Made by a program: the position numbers and the translations under genes. A model generated the notes under the pieces. It did not search any database. It was given only the letters and a program-made list of their open reading frames with translations, and was not told where the DNA came from. A stretch of DNA of 64,000 nt from Streptomyces rishiriensis (GTDB lineage Bacteria > Actinomycetota > Actinomycetes > Streptomycetales > Streptomycetaceae): positions 7,936,001 to 8,000,000 of the forward strand of contig NZ_JAUSWV010000002.1 in the NCBI RefSeq assembly GCF_030815485.1, written 5' to 3'. The first letter of the stretch is position 1. Each line of letters starts with the position of its first letter. Below, piece by piece: positions 62,122 to 64,000 of this stretch.

Positions 62122-62646
62122 CCGTGCTCCTCGTGGTTGTCACGGCCCGATGCGTCTCCGGCTCGCAAACGCCGCTGGGCATCCCGTCAACGGACCACCG
62201 CCGCTCGACCCACTGCGTCGCGAACACGCGGGGGCCCGGCGGGGCCCAAGGAACGAAGACGCCCGTGGACGAGTTGCCGGCCTGGATTCCGTACTGGCCC
62301 AGAACCGCTCCCCGTCTCGAGCACCACCCAGATGAACACCCAGCAGACTGGCCTGACCTGCACGAGGCCATGAGGTGATTCGCCCAGATTCACTCCTAGG
62401 CGGCCCTCAACGAACGAGCGGACGAAAAGACAAAGGCGGCGAAGTAACTCCCTGACGCCCGCGGTCCGGAGTCCCACGCATGCAGCCTCGGGCACGCGAC
62501 AGCAAGCCCGCCTATGGGACAACTAGCGTGCTTCAGCACAGCCATCACTCGATCAGTGGCCACTCTGAAAAAGCTCACTGACCCTGTCGCGCAACGAAGT
62601 CTGATTTCCGCGAGCAGTATGTGCCTGCACTGATCATGCTGGCGCC
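62122..62646. other. Intergenic region, no convincing gene
   Basis: About 525 bp, lower GC than usual. One possible tiny frame runs from a GTG at 62264 to 62378 (protein start VDELPAWIPYWPRTAP), with an AAGGA about 12 bases ahead, but it is too short to assert. No hairpins or dyads that I can support. Confidence 0.45.
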
Positions 62647-63096
62647 ATGACGATGTCATCCACTACAGACTCAGTGACAGTCCTCACCGGTATGTATGCG
62701 GCTGAGGCCGAGTACCTGGCGGCCGGAGGTCCTGGCGAGTCTTCGTTCGACCTCCTCGCCCCCTTCTTCGCGTCGAATGTCGAGCTGCATCAGGCGGATG
62801 CTCTGCCCTATGGAGGTACTTGGCGTGGGCACAACGGAATGACGCAGTTCTTCCTCACGATGGGACAGGTCTGGGAGACGTTCGACATGGTGGCGCAGGA
62901 GTTTCTTGCCACCGGTGAGACTGCGGTCGTGCTCACTCAGGTCCGTGCTCGCGCTCGTGCGACCGGCCGTGAACTCCGCTTCCCGATCCTGCAAACGATC
63001 ACGATCAAGGACGGGCAGATCACCGAGGTCCGTCCCTTCTACTGGGACACTCAGGCCATCGTGGATGCCTGCGCCGGGTCCGTGCCGACAGACTGA
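62647..63096 (+). CDS. SnoaL/NTF2-like protein
   Basis: A 149-residue cone-fold NTF2-like (SnoaL) protein: ELHQADALPYGGTWRGHNGMTQFF and EVRPFYWDTQAIVDAC are typical. Members bind or modify small ligands; no catalytic assignment possible. The ATG at 62647 is the first of two closely spaced; 62653 is the other. Monocistronic by context. Confidence 0.85.
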   Translation: MTMSSTTDSVTVLTGMYAAEAEYLAAGGPGESSFDLLAPFFASNVELHQADALPYGGTWRGHNGMTQFFLTMGQVWETFDMVAQEFLATGETAVVLTQVRARARATGRELRFPILQTITIKDGQITEVRPFYWDTQAIVDACAGSVPTD

Positions 63097-63463
63097 AACC
63101 GACTGTAAATCCGTTGGTCACAGCCACTCGTTGAGGACTGCGACCACCACAGTCGCCTCATGGCGGACGACAAGTCTGCGTTGATCTGGCTTACGGGTGG
63201 GGCATGAAGTGGACGACTGCCCGGAAATGACAGATTTCCTACCGTCGAAGCCATGACGACAGATGTGACTCGCTCACGTACACGTCAAGGAACAGGCCCC
63301 ACCCCTCTTGCCGGGGCCGACAGACCATCTAGGGCTCCTCTTCGCCCGTCGCGCGGTGTGCAGGCGATGGTCGGCGAGGGTGGGATGATCCTTCCAGTCC
63401 GGTACGCCTGGCATTGCCACGTGCACGGAAATGCCGGTGACCGACGAGGAAGACGAAGGATCG
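63097..63463. other. Intergenic region
   Basis: About 365 bp with no credible gene or regulatory structure seen. Confidence 0.45.
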
Positions 63464-63859
63464 ATGACGCTGAAGGTGGGCCAACGGGTGCGGCTGGCGG
63501 CGGACCTCCGGTTGGCCGGGTCGGTGACCCCGGCCGAGGAGCCCCCGGAGCAGACGGGTGCCTTCGCCGCCTCTGTGGCTCTGGCAGCAGGCATCGAGGG
63601 CACTGTCGAGCGTGTGGACGAGCATCACCGGCAGCAGAGCCACGAGGTCCGTGAGTACCTGCGCCTCAAGTCGCTCCTCGACGACTTCGGCCACCAGATG
63701 CCGCCGGAGAGCAGAAAGCAACTGGAGGAGCAGGTGGGGGCCTTGGCAGAGCAGTGGGCCGCCTTCCAGCGACGGATGCTTCGCGTCACGGTCCGCGTCA
63801 GGCTCGACAACGGATTCGTCCTTGACGAAGCCCCGGAGGAGGCTTTCGTCTCTGCCTGA
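63464..63859 (+). CDS. Small protein of unknown function
   Basis: A 131-residue acidic soluble protein with no recognised family: MTLKVGQRVRLAADLRLAG at the start, a central helical Glu/Gln-rich segment and a C-terminal strand-rich end (RVTVRVRLDNGFVLDEAPEEAF). The repeated beta segments suggest an SH3-like or KOW-like fold, not more. The ATG at 63464 follows GAAGGA closely; an ATG at 63431 would add 11 residues but has no ribosome-binding site. The remaining 140 bp to the window edge hold nothing supportable. Confidence 0.65.
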   Translation: MTLKVGQRVRLAADLRLAGSVTPAEEPPEQTGAFAASVALAAGIEGTVERVDEHHRQQSHEVREYLRLKSLLDDFGHQMPPESRKQLEEQVGALAEQWAAFQRRMLRVTVRVRLDNGFVLDEAPEEAFVSA

Positions 63860-64000
63860 CCAGTCGTCGCAGCGCTCGCCGCTCGCACTGCTGGGCGTCT
63901 GGGCGTCGCCGCAGCGAAGGCCAGCCTGCCGGCGTGTGCTGGTGACCGCGTTGGAGCGGCGTTCGTGGGCAGCGTCCACAATTTCGGTAGAACGCCTCGA

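Noticed and set aside
62124..62378. An 84-residue frame upstream of the SnoaL-like gene
   Set aside because: Only the last 38 residues look protein-like, initiation signals are weak, and the region antisense and upstream gives no support; kept only as a remark in the intergenic entry.
1..64000. CRISPR arrays, tRNA, rRNA, intact insertion sequences, replication origins
   Set aside because: No regular spacer-repeat series, cloverleaf sequence, transposase with paired ends, or DnaA-box cluster was seen on reading either strand.

Overview
The DNA is very GC-rich, uses many GTG starts, and codes for SARP-era actinomycete staples (LAL and LuxR regulators, an F420-type PPOX protein, CPA2 antiporter, LacI/ABC sugar locus). 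This points to a Streptomyces or close relative. About the first 39 kb is a hybrid NRPS/PKS biosynthetic gene cluster with its transporters and regulators. The remaining 25 kb is ordinary accessory and housekeeping chromosome.

Cluster, left part (1-17.3 kb): the 3' end of a stand-alone adenylation enzyme, a KAS III-like enzyme and a class III aminotransferase form one forward operon cut by the window edge. A divergent TetR / DrrAB-like ABC exporter / MMPL transporter block follows. Facing these on the minus strand are a PKS (KS, dead-looking AT, dead-looking DH, ACP) followed 20 bp later by an NRPS (TubC docking, heterocyclization, cysteine-type adenylation, PCP). A CPA2 Na+/H+ antiporter is divergent from them.

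Cluster, core (17.5-31.7 kb): a tightly packed forward operon encodes a transglutaminase-fold enzyme, an AurF-type diiron oxygenase, a carrier protein, an aminoacyl-tRNA-synthetase-like amino acid:carrier-protein ligase, a nitronate-monooxygenase-family flavoprotein, an alpha/beta hydrolase, a second carrier protein and a phosphopantetheinyl transferase. It continues into a fully reducing KS-AT-DH-ER-KR-ACP PKS, a free-standing thioester reductase and an HSL-family esterase. The likely logic is that an amino acid is loaded on a dedicated carrier, oxidised on the nitrogen and passed on by the transglutaminase-like enzyme. Separately, the reducing PKS chain is released as an aldehyde that the aminotransferase could convert to an amine. 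The cysteine NRPS would add a thiazoline. The product is not recognised. I consider the amino acid-on-carrier / AurF / transglutaminase cassette the most novel part of the window.

Cluster, right end (31.8-39.2 kb): TetR/MFS exporter pair with three abutting operators, a long non-coding stretch with a nested dyad and a C15 tract, an atypical LuxR regulator lacking the phosphoacceptor Asp, a tiny ORF with two TTA codons, and a large LAL regulator ending in a strong hairpin.

Beyond the cluster: a LacI-controlled beta-mannosidase / ABC sugar importer locus (39.4-46.4 kb), a PAP2-family membrane protein, an SRPBCC/ArsR pair with two operators, a three-gene operon built around a divergent HSP90-like ATPase and a 980-residue TPR-like protein, an H1-like winged-helix protein, several small enzymes, and a translationally coupled cis-prenyltransferase / DUF2236-EF-hand fusion pair. 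No tRNA, rRNA, CRISPR array or intact insertion sequence was seen.
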